From the NCBI GenBank assembly GCA_018971775.1, contig JAGXAB010000030.1:1-62607 (forward strand): DNA of 62,607 nt, given 5' to 3'. Position numbers and translations under genes: made by a program. The DNA comes from Cyanobacteria bacterium REEB67 (lineage in GTDB: Bacteria; Cyanobacteriota; Vampirovibrionia; Obscuribacterales; Obscuribacteraceae). Under the pieces are notes generated by a model. That model worked only from the letters and a program-made list of their open reading frames with translations, did not search any database and had not been told where the DNA came from. Positions 1 through 8,283 of this stretch are shown one piece after another (positions within the stretch are counted from its first letter, which is position 1; each line of letters starts with the position of its first letter).

Positions 1-847
1 AAGGAGCGATCTGAGCCATGCGCACATAGACTTCGGTGAAGCTGTCGCGCGGGAAACCGGAAATAATCAGAGGCGTTCTTGCTTCGTCGATGAGGATATT
101 GTCAACTTCGTCGACGATGGAGAAGTAGTAGGGACGCTGCACGACTTCATCGAGGGATTTGCGCATATTGTCGCGCAAATAGTCGAAGCCGAATTCATGG
201 TTGGTACCATAGGTGATATCAGCACGGTAAGCCTGCCACTTTTCGTGATCGGGCTGATGGCTGTAGACCAGGCCGGTAGTCAGGCCGAGAAAGCCGTAAA
301 GGCGGCCCATCCACTCCGAGTCACGACGCGCGAGATAATCGTTGACGGTGACGACGTGCACGCCACGACCGGCGAGGGCATTGAGATAAGTCGGCAGGGT
401 AGCGACCAGAGTTTTACCTTCACCGGTGCGCATCTCGGCGATTTTATTGAAGTGCAGAGCGGCGCCGCCCATGAGCTGCACGTCGAAGTGACGCATATTG
501 AGGATGCGAGTACTGGCTTCGCGACAAACGGCAAAAGCTTCGGGCAGCATCTTCTCGAGTATTTCGCCGAGGACGCGATCCTTGGCCGTGCGGATCTGGC
601 CGGGCATTTTGATAACGTCGTCCGGAATCAATTTTTCATCGGGCACATCCTTGAGACCGTCCTCGATCCGTTTTTTGAATTCGGCGGTTTTGCCTTTCAG
701 CTCTTCGTCGGTGAGCTTGGAAAAAGCATCGGCATAGGTATTGGCCTTGTCGACATAAGGCTGGAGCATCTTTACGCGCTTCTCTTGCGTGTCACCAAAG
801 AAGCCTTTAATGACGTTGCGTAACTTCTCGTCCCAGTCTTCAAACAT
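1..847 (-). CDS. secA: Protein translocase ATPase SecA, N-terminal part (runs off the window)
   Basis: SecA is the cytosolic ATPase motor that drives preproteins through the SecYEG channel. The reverse strand reads from an ATG at 847 (MFEDWDEKL) without a stop to base 1, giving about 282 residues. Visible family marks are [11 protein letters not shown], the Walker A-type [36 protein letters not shown] and the DEAD-like [18 protein letters not shown]. These cover nucleotide-binding domain 1 and the start of the preprotein-binding domain. The gene is divergent from rlmN across about 250 bp. The remaining two thirds lie to the left of the window. Confidence 0.96.
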   Translation of the reverse strand, partial: MFEDWDEKLRNVIKGFFGDTQEKRVKMLQPYVDKANTYADAFSKLTDEELKGKTAEFKKRIEDGLKDVPDEKLIPDDVIKMPGQIRTAKDRVLGEILEKMLPEAFAVCREASTRILNMRHFDVQLMGGAALHFNKIAEMRTGEGKTLVATLPTYLNALAGRGVHVVTVNDYLARRDSEWMGRLYGFLGLTTGLVYSHQPDHEKWQAYRADITYGTNHEFGFDYLRDNMRKSLDEVVQRPYYFSIVDEVDNILIDEARTPLIISGFPRDSFTEVYVRMAQIAP

Positions 848-1100
848 CTAATGAAATCTCCAAAACCGAATACAGGCGCTTGGCCCCAAACTCGGATACT
901 AAAGGCAAATGGCAAACAATGAGCCCCTGATGGCTGATCTTACCTTGCCTGCCTGGCCGAACCGTCTTACCAGAAGCCAATTTTAACATCTTGAAGTATA
1001 GCTCTTGAGAAGGTCCCATTTATGGCAAGACCTTGCTATCATGACACCCGGGCCGCATTCAGCGGTCTGAGTCGATCTATTTGAGTCGGGAGAATGAGAA

Positions 1101-2180
1101 TTGTTTGACACAATGGCCAAAAACGCCGCGGGCAAAATAGCCCTCTCCGGCCTCAATCTGGCGCAAATTACCGACTTCGTCAAAGGGCTCGGCCTGCCCG
1201 CTTTCAGAGCCAAACAAATTCACTCCTGGATTTATGCAAAGTACGCCGCATCCTTCGACGAGATGACAGATCTCTCAGTTGAACTGCGTGAAAAGTTGAA
1301 GCAGGTGGCAGATGTGCCTTTACTCACAATCAGCCATCTGGAAGTCAGTAAGGACGGCACGCGCAAATATCTTTTCAGTCTGCCCGATGGACAAATCGTC
1401 GAGTCGGTCCTGATTGCCTTCGAGGATAGGCCCACACTCTCGGTCTGCCTTTCATCCCAGGTGGGTTGTGCGGTCGGATGTACATTTTGCGCTACCGGCT
1501 ATCTGGGCTTCAAGCGCAACCTGACGGCGCAGGAAATAGTTGATCAGCTCATGGCTATCCAGCGCGAATCCGGACATCGCGTCTCCAATATCATCTACAT
1601 GGGACAGGGAGAGCCCTTGCTCAACACCGATAATGTGATCGAATCGATTGAAACGATAAATCTCTCGGCCGGTATCGGCGCTCGCCACATCACGGTATCG
1701 ACCTCGGGCATCGTACCGGGCATCAACCAACTGGCCGCCGCCAATTTGCCGATTACACTCGCTCTTTCGCTGCACGCACCCGACAGTACGACCCGGATGG
1801 AAATCGTGCCGATCACGAGTAAATACTCTATCCATGCGGTTATGGACGCAGTCATGGATTATTACAATACGACGCGCCGCCGCGTCACGATCGAGTACGT
1901 CATGCTCGAGGGCGTCAATGACAGCGACGATCAAGCCAGACACCTGGCCGAGATGCTCAAGGACTTGCACTGCAATATCAATCTCATCCCCTTCAACCCA
2001 ATTCGCAATAAACAGGGTGTGATCATGTACGGCAGGCCGGATATGAAAAGACAGAGACGTTTTGCCGAACTGGCCGGACGCAGCGGCAAGACAGTCACCA
2101 TCCGCCTCGAACGCGGTACCGACATCGACGCCGCTTGCGGTCAATTAGCCAATAAATATCTCAATGCAAACAGCAATTAA
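1101..2180 (+). CDS. rlmN: Dual-specificity RNA methyltransferase RlmN
   Basis: Radical-SAM enzyme that methylates C2 of adenosine (A2503 of 23S rRNA and A37 of some tRNAs) in the cytoplasm. The 359-residue product has the radical-SAM cluster motif CxxxCxxC (Cys123, Cys127, Cys130), the upstream SVCLSSQVGC strand, the GQGEPLLN and STSGIVPGI segments, and a C-terminal GTDIDAACGQL whose Cys (about 346) matches the catalytic methyl-carrier Cys of the family. Length is normal. A TTG start at 1101 has GGGAGA at a suitable distance; an in-frame ATG at 1113 is the alternative. It faces the MBL-fold gene at its 3' end. Confidence 0.95.
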   Translation: MFDTMAKNAAGKIALSGLNLAQITDFVKGLGLPAFRAKQIHSWIYAKYAASFDEMTDLSVELREKLKQVADVPLLTISHLEVSKDGTRKYLFSLPDGQIVESVLIAFEDRPTLSVCLSSQVGCAVGCTFCATGYLGFKRNLTAQEIVDQLMAIQRESGHRVSNIIYMGQGEPLLNTDNVIESIETINLSAGIGARHITVSTSGIVPGINQLAAANLPITLALSLHAPDSTTRMEIVPITSKYSIHAVMDAVMDYYNTTRRRVTIEYVMLEGVNDSDDQARHLAEMLKDLHCNINLIPFNPIRNKQGVIMYGRPDMKRQRRFAELAGRSGKTVTIRLERGTDIDAACGQLANKYLNANSN

Positions 2181-2215
2181 AGGTCCGGGCAACGAGCAGC
2201 GGCTCTTTCCAGGCC

Positions 2216-2266
2216 TGAATCAATTAATTCATCAATCAATTCATCAATTCATCAATTAATCAATCA
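2216..2266. repeat. AT-rich short tandem repeat between convergent genes
   Basis: About 50 bp built from variants of TCAATTAATTCA / TCAATTCATCAA fill almost all the space between the rlmN stop and the stop of the convergent MBL-fold gene. The copies are imperfect, with units of 7-9 bp. No hairpin terminator is evident. Confidence 0.6.
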
Positions 2267-3154
2267 GACGACCTGAGCCAGAGCTTTGCCTTTGCCCGAG
2301 GGGAAGGTGAGCGAGTCTTCACCCAGGGGCTCGAAATTGAAGCGACCTTTTTCGCCGACTCTGACATGACCCCAGGGGATACCGGGCTCGTGATCGAAGA
2401 CAACAAGCCAGTTTTCGGAGGCGGCACGGGCCAGATATTCGGATTTAACATCACAGCTGGCCAGGGGAAAATGGTCGTAACCCATTACCCAGGGCGGTGA
2501 AAGATGTGATTTTGTCGGCATGATGTCGGCGAAATAAACGCCTTTTTCACCGTTTGATTCGAAACAGACGACCTGATGATGGCTGGTATGACCGCCGGTC
2601 AGGCGCACCCAGACACCGGGCGTAATTTCGCAGTCGCCGTCGACGAGTTGCAGCTGGCCACTCTCATCGAGGGGCACGAAATCATCCGGGCGATAGCTGG
2701 CTCGGGCTCTGGCGTTGGCCTTGAAAGCAAAATCCCACTCCCCGCGCTGGACAATATATTTGGCCAGAGGAAAATTGGGGACGAGCTGGCCGTCCACCAT
2801 ACGGGTAGCACCGCCGGCATGGTCAAAATGCAAATGCGAGATGATCACAAAATCGATCTGCTCGAGGCCCAGGCCTACATCTTTCAATATTTCGGCAGGA
2901 CCGCTCAGCGTCTTCAAGTCATAACGCTGCCGCTCGACCTCGCTCCAGCGATCGCCCATACCGGTTTCGACCAGGACGCGGACGTCGCCTGTGTCGATCA
3001 AGAGAAGATTGCAGCTGAGCAGTACCCGGTTGTACTCGTCAGCCGGTGAGCCTTTTGCCCACATCGTTTTGGGTACGACACCAAACATAGCGCCGCCGTC
3101 CAGACGAAAGGAACTCTCGCGGATGATCGAAAGGTCGAATTGTCCGAATTTCAT
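2264..3154 (-). CDS. MBL-fold metallo-hydrolase
   Basis: A 296-residue single-domain metallo-beta-lactamase-fold hydrolase. The zinc motif HLHFDH (His107, His109, Asp111, His112) follows a hydrophobic strand; GGHTSHHQV near residue 193 and VFDHEPGIPWGH near the end supply the other metal ligands. The pattern resembles lactonase- or quorum-quenching-like members of the superfamily, but the substrate cannot be assigned. No signal peptide is seen, so it is probably cytosolic. The start is an ATG at 3154 without a strong Shine-Dalgarno sequence. It lies 37 bp downstream of the pilin gene on the same strand and may be cotranscribed from the far side. Confidence 0.85.
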   Translation of the reverse strand: MKFGQFDLSIIRESSFRLDGGAMFGVVPKTMWAKGSPADEYNRVLLSCNLLLIDTGDVRVLVETGMGDRWSEVERQRYDLKTLSGPAEILKDVGLGLEQIDFVIISHLHFDHAGGATRMVDGQLVPNFPLAKYIVQRGEWDFAFKANARARASYRPDDFVPLDESGQLQLVDGDCEITPGVWVRLTGGHTSHHQVVCFESNGEKGVYFADIMPTKSHLSPPWVMGYDHFPLASCDVKSEYLARAASENWLVVFDHEPGIPWGHVRVGEKGRFNFEPLGEDSLTFPSGKGKALAQVV

Positions 3155-3191
3155 CGGTTACGCCCCCAAAAGTAGTGCAGTCTAATCTGGT

Positions 3192-3740
3192 TTAGTTTTG
3201 TCTGGATAAGACGAAGGTAGACATTGGTGTCGTGCCCTGCAGGGCCTGACCGTTGCGATTGGCACCGCGAACAGCGTAAGAACGTACGCCGTCGGTACCG
3301 ACGATCGGACTGTATTCGATCTGTCCGGCGCTGCCGACAGCGCCTGGCGCTGACGACCGGGCCAGGGGCACATCGTTGACGCTGCCGATTATGGGCCATT
3401 CCGGTTTATTGGTGTAAGGGTTGACCGGTCCATGGGCACCGACAGCACTCTTACCGTCTCCCGGACCACCCTCGAAATAGCTGAAAAAAGAGTCATCGAG
3501 TTTGTCGGGATAAAGGCCACCGCGGTCATTGGCAAAACTCTCGGCGGCTAGCTGCACCATGCGCATGTTTTTCTTGACCGAGGCTTCGCGCGTCTTGTCC
3601 TGGTTGCCAACATAGTGAGGGAGCGCGACGGCGGCCAAAATCAGGATGATGATCACAATAATGAGCAACTCAATCAGTGTAAATCCGCTCTGACTGCGCA
3701 GCCGAGCCAAGCTGACTTGACCACGCTTATTGGATGACAT
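3192..3740 (-). CDS. Type IV pilin / type II pseudopilin-like protein
   Basis: A 182-residue prepilin. It has a basic leader (MSSNKRG...RSQSG) of 19 residues, a prepilin peptidase site G/FTLIE with the conserved Glu at mature position +5, and a long hydrophobic helix rich in Ile and Leu ending near residue 43. The C-terminal globular part (AAESFANDRGGLYPDKLDD onwards) resembles GspG-like major pseudopilins. It should be cleaved and N-methylated by PilD and assembled in a pilus or pseudopilus. A good ribosome site (AGAGGAA) lies 8 nt before the ATG. No other pilus genes are in the window. Confidence 0.88.
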   Translation of the reverse strand: MSSNKRGQVSLARLRSQSGFTLIELLIIVIIILILAAVALPHYVGNQDKTREASVKKNMRMVQLAAESFANDRGGLYPDKLDDSFFSYFEGGPGDGKSAVGAHGPVNPYTNKPEWPIIGSVNDVPLARSSAPGAVGSAGQIEYSPIVGTDGVRSYAVRGANRNGQALQGTTPMSTFVLSRQN

Positions 3741-3922
3741 CGACAGTTCCTCTTCTCGCTCCTCTTTAGATTAGCAAAAAATCGCAGCCAACGTATAGCG
3801 CCGGAAGGCAAGTGCAGCGGTATTGCTTCGCAATCGGAGGCAGAGAGAAAAGGCACAGACCGTCGACAAAAATTTGCCAGGCACGCCGAGGGCAATGCGC
3901 TAAAACTAACCACCAATAACAA

Positions 3923-3951
3923 AAGCCGCCCGAGATGGAATCGGGCGGCTT
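3923..3951 (-). terminator. Rho-independent terminator after the 77-aa gene
   Basis: Perfect 11-bp stem: AAGCCGCCCGA (3923-3933) pairs with TCGGGCGGCTT (3941-3951) around a 7-nt loop. Read on the minus strand it is followed by TTTTGTT, as expected for termination of transcription coming from 4229-3996. Confidence 0.85.
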
Positions 3952-3995
3952 AATAGTCTTTAATATCGAATCGCTTTATTTAAACGCCTAAAAGG

Positions 3996-4229
3996 CTAAA
4001 CGGTCGCGAGCACTTTTTGTTCATGCTTGTGACGATCGTGGACCACCTTGCGGGGACGCTTGAGGTGCTCCATAAATCTGCGATGGGCGAGGGTGTCGAT
4101 GTGAGTCTGAGAAGTCTTGTCCGGAACGGAGAGAACGAAGTCTGTGGCGTCTTCAACTTTAGGCATTGTGTTGTGCTTGCCTACCAGATAGAGATAACCG
4201 CCGCGTGTCGAATAAACGTAATGGATCAT
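3996..4229 (-). CDS. Small conserved-looking protein of unknown function
   Basis: A 77-residue basic protein beginning MIHYVYSTRGGYLYLVGKH and ending in a His/Lys/Arg-rich tail. I do not recognise the family. Reality is supported by a strong intrinsic terminator about 45 bp after the stop on the same strand and a purine-rich GGCAGGCGG just before the ATG. No signal peptide or membrane segment is visible. Confidence 0.6.
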   Translation of the reverse strand: MIHYVYSTRGGYLYLVGKHNTMPKVEDATDFVLSVPDKTSQTHIDTLAHRRFMEHLKRPRKVVHDRHKHEQKVLATV

Positions 4230-4580
4230 GCCGCCTGCCTTTCTAGAGTGCTCTTAGATGCCTAGAGTGAGTTACCGAATACTTGAGAACTGACTTAAAA
4301 CGCTTGAGTGAATGCCGGATCCTCTAATTATCTGGGGGCTGTTTAGGCCATTCGGGTTACTTTTGCTTTCTGACCAGTTTTTGAAGCGTGGTGAGAAGAA
4401 AGTAATATGGCCGCCCCTCAGTGAGGTGTAAGTGAAGTGTAATGGCAATCCGACCAAATGTATACCGGAAAATACTAAGTGCGAAGCCATGTTTCAAAGA
4501 GAAATGTTTATATTCTCTGAACAATTACCTGACACTAATGTGCTAATCGCTCTTGAAGACTGGCTCGGGATGCCGGTTTC
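4230..4580. other. Gene-free stretch between the 77-aa gene and the LCP gene
   Basis: About 350 bp with only short, unconvincing open frames in any direction. It must hold the promoter of the leftward 77-aa gene and the 3' end of the LCP transcript. I see no clear terminator hairpin, RNA gene or repeat. Confidence 0.4.
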
Positions 4581-5918
4581 CTATCGCAACATAGCCCCTG
4601 GAGCCTTCTCGCGCCCTGCAATTATTTGAGCGAGATCATCTCCAGCCACAATCGTCACCGAACTTTCGATATCGCCAACAGATGCATTGACCATATCTCC
4701 TATATTACCCAAATCGGTCTTTACCAAACCTGCATCCTCGGGATTGGCTTTTTGAGCGACTATGCGTGTGCGCTTGACACCACTGACGATATCGAGGCCG
4801 GACTTCTGCACCTGGATGTTCCGATAGCCTTTTTCAGTCAGTAGGTTAGCGACTTTATAGCCCATTCCCTTGATGGAGCTTGAGTTTTGAACGACAAGAC
4901 GGATATCGCGACGATCAGCGCCAATGAAATTGGCACCCATCAGACGTGCCACCATCTTGCTGACATCCGACCTATCGACCTGCCAGTCGCCACCCGAAAA
5001 GTGGCCCGGCATCATGGTCATCACCTGGTTAGCCCTGGGCACACCGCGGACGAAATTTGCCATACCCATCATCTCTTCGACTGATAAATCTGTGCACAAA
5101 TAGCGCCTGGCTATCTCAAACAAACGGCCAAGATGAGTCCAGGAGTCCGGTTTGAGCGCCTTGTCCAGAACGGCCCGTAAAAAAATTTCCTGCCTGGTGA
5201 CTCTACCGATATCGCCGAGCGCATCATGGCGGAAACGCACGAAACCCATGGCTTGATTGCCGGTGAGAGTATGCACGCCCGGCTCGATGTCTATTTTCAA
5301 TTTAGCCGTCCAGTCCATATATTGCATACGCTTGGGAACTTCGACGGTGATGCCGCCGAGTTCATCGACGAGGTCGACGAGGCCGTGCACGTTCAAGACA
5401 ACGAAATGATCGATCGGAGTCTGCAAAAACTCTGATACCGTCCGGAGTGCCAGATTCGGTCCGCCGATGGCGTTGGCGGCGTTGATCTTCTGCGTCCCGA
5501 AGCCCGGAATGGCCACCTGGGTGTCGCGAGGAATGGCGATGATGCGCAATGTATTGGCGGTGGGATCGAGACGGCCGACGAGGATGGTGTCAGAGCGACC
5601 GGTGAAAGCGTCTTTATCGGCATGGACAGTGTGGGCGCCTTTGGCCCGGTTTTCGTCATAGACAACATCGACGCCGAGGAAAAGCACCGTCTGTGGTTTA
5701 TGCAAAGAGGCGATGCGCAGCTGCGGCGGAATCAATTGGGGTCTGGCCAGATATAAATAGAGATAGCCACCGACAAGGACCACGACCAGCGCCCCAAAAA
5801 GGATCCAGGGCCAGCTCGTTGCCTGAAAAGTAGAGGACCTCGCCGGCTCGCGATAGGGCTGATAAGCAGACTGATGGATAGATTTCAATTTAAGCCCGCT
5901 TACCGAAAGATCTGCCAA
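4581..5918 (-). CDS. LytR-CpsA-Psr (LCP) family protein with LytR C-terminal domain
   Basis: LCP enzymes transfer lipid-linked glycopolymers onto the envelope, usually peptidoglycan, at the outer face of the membrane. The 445-residue product has a cytoplasmic N-terminus, one membrane segment (about 38-59) and an LCP domain with VLFLGVD, GRSDTILVGRLD, LRIIAIPRDTQV, KINAANAIGG, LVDELGGI and MGFVRFRHDALGDIGRVTRQE. It ends with a LytR_C-like domain (about 340-440, VVQNSSSIKGMG...). The proposed TTG start at 5918 makes it overlap the head of the divergent GT9 gene by 45 bp; one of the two starts is probably further in. A glycan-handling neighbour fits. Confidence 0.88.
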   Translation of the reverse strand: MADLSVSGLKLKSIHQSAYQPYREPARSSTFQATSWPWILFGALVVVLVGGYLYLYLARPQLIPPQLRIASLHKPQTVLFLGVDVVYDENRAKGAHTVHADKDAFTGRSDTILVGRLDPTANTLRIIAIPRDTQVAIPGFGTQKINAANAIGGPNLALRTVSEFLQTPIDHFVVLNVHGLVDLVDELGGITVEVPKRMQYMDWTAKLKIDIEPGVHTLTGNQAMGFVRFRHDALGDIGRVTRQEIFLRAVLDKALKPDSWTHLGRLFEIARRYLCTDLSVEEMMGMANFVRGVPRANQVMTMMPGHFSGGDWQVDRSDVSKMVARLMGANFIGADRRDIRLVVQNSSSIKGMGYKVANLLTEKGYRNIQVQKSGLDIVSGVKRTRIVAQKANPEDAGLVKTDLGNIGDMVNASVGDIESSVTIVAGDDLAQIIAGREKAPGAMLR

Positions 5919-7100
5919 ACTTTGTCGGCTTCTGCCATATTATATAGACCCCGGGCACCGGCAAAAGGACTTATACGCAAATTGGCCAAGGCTTCTCCCC
6001 AAAAAATATTGACGATCAATTTTGGTGGCATCGGCGACGAGATACTCTTCATCCCCGCTTTGAAAGAAATCCGTCAGGCGGCACCTTTGGCCAAAATCAC
6101 CCTCCTCCTGGAACCACGCTCGCGTTCGGTCGAGCAAGTCACCGACTTGATCGACGAAACAATTACCTTCGATATCAAAAAGCGCCCCTTATTACCGGGC
6201 GACCTCTGGCAGCTGCTCAACCTGATCAAAGCCGGAAAGTACGATCTCGTCATATCATCAGGTGCCTCGCCTCAAGTCTCGATGCTTCTATTTCTAGCCG
6301 CCATCCCGGTGCGCGTAGGCTACGGCTCAAACCGGCTCGCCAGGCTGCTTCTCACCCATCCAGTCGATTTGCTGCGCGATCAATACGCCGGCGATATGTA
6401 TCATGATCTGGTCTTCGGTCTGAAAAATTATCTGAACGACACCAACGACCAACCGCGCCTTCCCAAGGCAGTCAGCCAGATTCCGCGCATCCTGGTCAAA
6501 GAAGAATCGCGCCTCACGATCACAGATCTGCTTGCCTCCCGGGGCGAGAAGGAGTCGAAAAAGATCGTCCTGATTCACCCGGGAACTAGCGCCATGGCCG
6601 TACAGAAAGGCATCATCAAAACCTGGCCCAGTCAAAACTGGCTTGCTTTAATTGAAAAACTAGCCGCCTGCAAGACGCTACCTTTCGAGCTGCGCATAAT
6701 ATTGGCCGGAGGCCCGGACGATAAGGAAGTGATCGCCGCTCTCGAAGCCGAGCTCGACAAATCGGCGACCGGACGGCCCGCAAATTTTGAAAGTTTCGCC
6801 GGAAAAACGCGCGGACTTTCGGACCTGGCCGCACTCATGGAAGCAGCCGAGGTGGTCATCTGCGTAGATTCGGCGCCAATGCACATGGCAGTTGGCCTGG
6901 ACAAAAAGACCGTGGCCCTTTTTGGGCCCACCGACCCGGCCAAACTGATCCCAGACAGTCCTCGCTACAGCGTCCTGGCGGACCGTCCTGACAAAAGTGA
7001 CCCTACTGCCCCGCCTCGGAGCCTGCTAGACGGGCTAGGCGTGCGGCTTCAGCCCGATATTGTTTACCAGTCTTCGCTGGATCTACTGAAGGCAGAGTAA
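5874..7100 (+). CDS. Glycosyltransferase family 9 (heptosyltransferase-like)
   Basis: A 408-residue GT-B enzyme of the ADP-heptose:LPS heptosyltransferase family, expected at the cytosolic face of the inner membrane. The family begins at KILTINFGGIGDEILFIPAL (from residue 43). Further marks are VRVGYGSNR, VLIHPGTSAM and the C-terminal donor-site segment VVICVDSAPMHMAVGLDKKTVALFG. The first 40 residues are not typical, so a start nearer 5980 (for example the TTG at 5982) is possible and would remove the overlap with the divergent LCP gene. The 3' end overlaps the convergent HD-GYP gene by 98 bp. Confidence 0.88.
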   Translation: MDRFQFKPAYRKICQTLSASAILYRPRAPAKGLIRKLAKASPQKILTINFGGIGDEILFIPALKEIRQAAPLAKITLLLEPRSRSVEQVTDLIDETITFDIKKRPLLPGDLWQLLNLIKAGKYDLVISSGASPQVSMLLFLAAIPVRVGYGSNRLARLLLTHPVDLLRDQYAGDMYHDLVFGLKNYLNDTNDQPRLPKAVSQIPRILVKEESRLTITDLLASRGEKESKKIVLIHPGTSAMAVQKGIIKTWPSQNWLALIEKLAACKTLPFELRIILAGGPDDKEVIAALEAELDKSATGRPANFESFAGKTRGLSDLAALMEAAEVVICVDSAPMHMAVGLDKKTVALFGPTDPAKLIPDSPRYSVLADRPDKSDPTAPPRSLLDGLGVRLQPDIVYQSSLDLLKAE

Positions 7101-8139
7101 GGCCGATAAAGCTGTCCGGAAATTCCTCGGCGAGGATGCGATCGATTTCGCGACCGTCGTCGCCGATGAAGGCAAAGAGCGCCTCGACGACCTTTGGATC
7201 GAACTGCTTGCCGGCCATTTTTTTCAATTCGGCGACGGCGCGTTCATGACCAATAGCCTCACGGTAAGGTCTGTCGGTGGTCATGGCGTCATAAGCATCG
7301 GAGACGAGAATGATCCGCGCACCGATCGGAATGTCTTCGCCGGCCAGACCATCCGGGTAGCCAGTGCCGTCCCAATACTCGTGATGATGTTTGACATATT
7401 CGCGAGCGCGCCAGAGGCCCTTGAGGTCACCGATGATTTCAGCGCTGGTGACCGGATGCTTGGACATGATTGCTTTTTCTTCGGGGGTGAGACTGCCCGG
7501 CTTCCAGAGAATGGATTCGGGGACGCCAATCTTGCCTATGTCGTGCAGGATACCGCCGAGCTCGACGTCGCGCAAATGATCGTTGGGCAGGCCGAGCTGG
7601 CGGCCGATCAAAACGGCAAAACGACTGACACGCAGACTGTGACCGGCGGTGTAGTCACATTTGGCGTCGAGGGCATCGGCGAGGGCGCGAATCGTGCCGA
7701 CACTGACCGATTCGAGTTCGCCCAGGGCCACCGAAAGCTCGACCAGGAGGCGATCGTTGTTTTCTTTCAGTTCGTAGGCTTCGAGGGCGCGGCGTACCGT
7801 GAGCTTCAATTCTTCTGCATCCCAGGGTTTGGGAATGTACTTGTAGACATGGCCGGCATTGATGGCGTCGATCAGTGCCTGGACATCGGTGTAACCGGTG
7901 AGGAGGATTTTGATCGCATCCGGACAAATGGTCAAAGACTGCTCGAGCAGCTGCACACCGGTCATGGAGGGCATGCGCTGGTCGGTGATGATCAAACTAA
8001 TTGGCTCGGTCTCGAGTATCTTCAACGCCGCAGCGCCGCTTTCGGCCTCGAAAATTTCGTGGTCGGGAGAGAGTACCCGGCGCAGCAGTCGCAAATTTGG
8101 AATTTCATCATCGACTACGAGTATTTGGTGACGCCGCAT
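7003..8139 (-). CDS. Response regulator with HD-GYP phosphodiesterase output (RpfG type)
   Basis: A 378-residue regulator. The receiver domain (about 5-118) has acidic Asp10/Asp11, phospho-acceptor Asp53 and Lys104 (YIPKPWD). The HD-GYP domain (about 150-350) keeps H199-D200, HHHEYWDGTGYP (251-262) and SDAYDAMTTDRPYR, so it should hydrolyse cyclic di-GMP. It lies 144 bp downstream of the histidine kinase gene on the same strand, making that kinase the likely partner. ATG start at 8139. Its last 98 bp overlap the tail of the convergent GT9 gene, which should create antisense 3' ends. Confidence 0.94.
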   Translation of the reverse strand: MRRHQILVVDDEIPNLRLLRRVLSPDHEIFEAESGAAALKILETEPISLIITDQRMPSMTGVQLLEQSLTICPDAIKILLTGYTDVQALIDAINAGHVYKYIPKPWDAEELKLTVRRALEAYELKENNDRLLVELSVALGELESVSVGTIRALADALDAKCDYTAGHSLRVSRFAVLIGRQLGLPNDHLRDVELGGILHDIGKIGVPESILWKPGSLTPEEKAIMSKHPVTSAEIIGDLKGLWRAREYVKHHHEYWDGTGYPDGLAGEDIPIGARIILVSDAYDAMTTDRPYREAIGHERAVAELKKMAGKQFDPKVVEALFAFIGDDGREIDRILAEEFPDSFIGLTLPSVDPAKTGKQYRAEAARLARLAGSEAGQ

Positions 8140-8283
8140 CTCTTGCTAACCCTCGAATAGTTTCTGCTATTACTAGCGTACTCTTAATTTAAGCCGATTT
8201 ACCCTTTAATCTGAAGCGCCCCAGCTGTCGCCACCTGGGCCAAATCCGTTTTGCGGCCGACCTGGAATAAGATGTCCCTGAAA

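Noticed and set aside
197..823. Open frame of 208 codons on the plus strand inside secA
   Set aside because: It is the antisense shadow of the secA coding frame, whose motifs are unmistakable on the minus strand.
4272..4490. 72-codon minus-strand frame in the gap before the LCP gene
   Set aside because: No ribosome site, atypical composition and no recognisable features.
4660..5215. Further CGATATCG sites in the LCP gene as members of the palindrome family
   Set aside because: They share only the 8-bp centre and lack the ACTGAAC and GTTCAGT-type arms.
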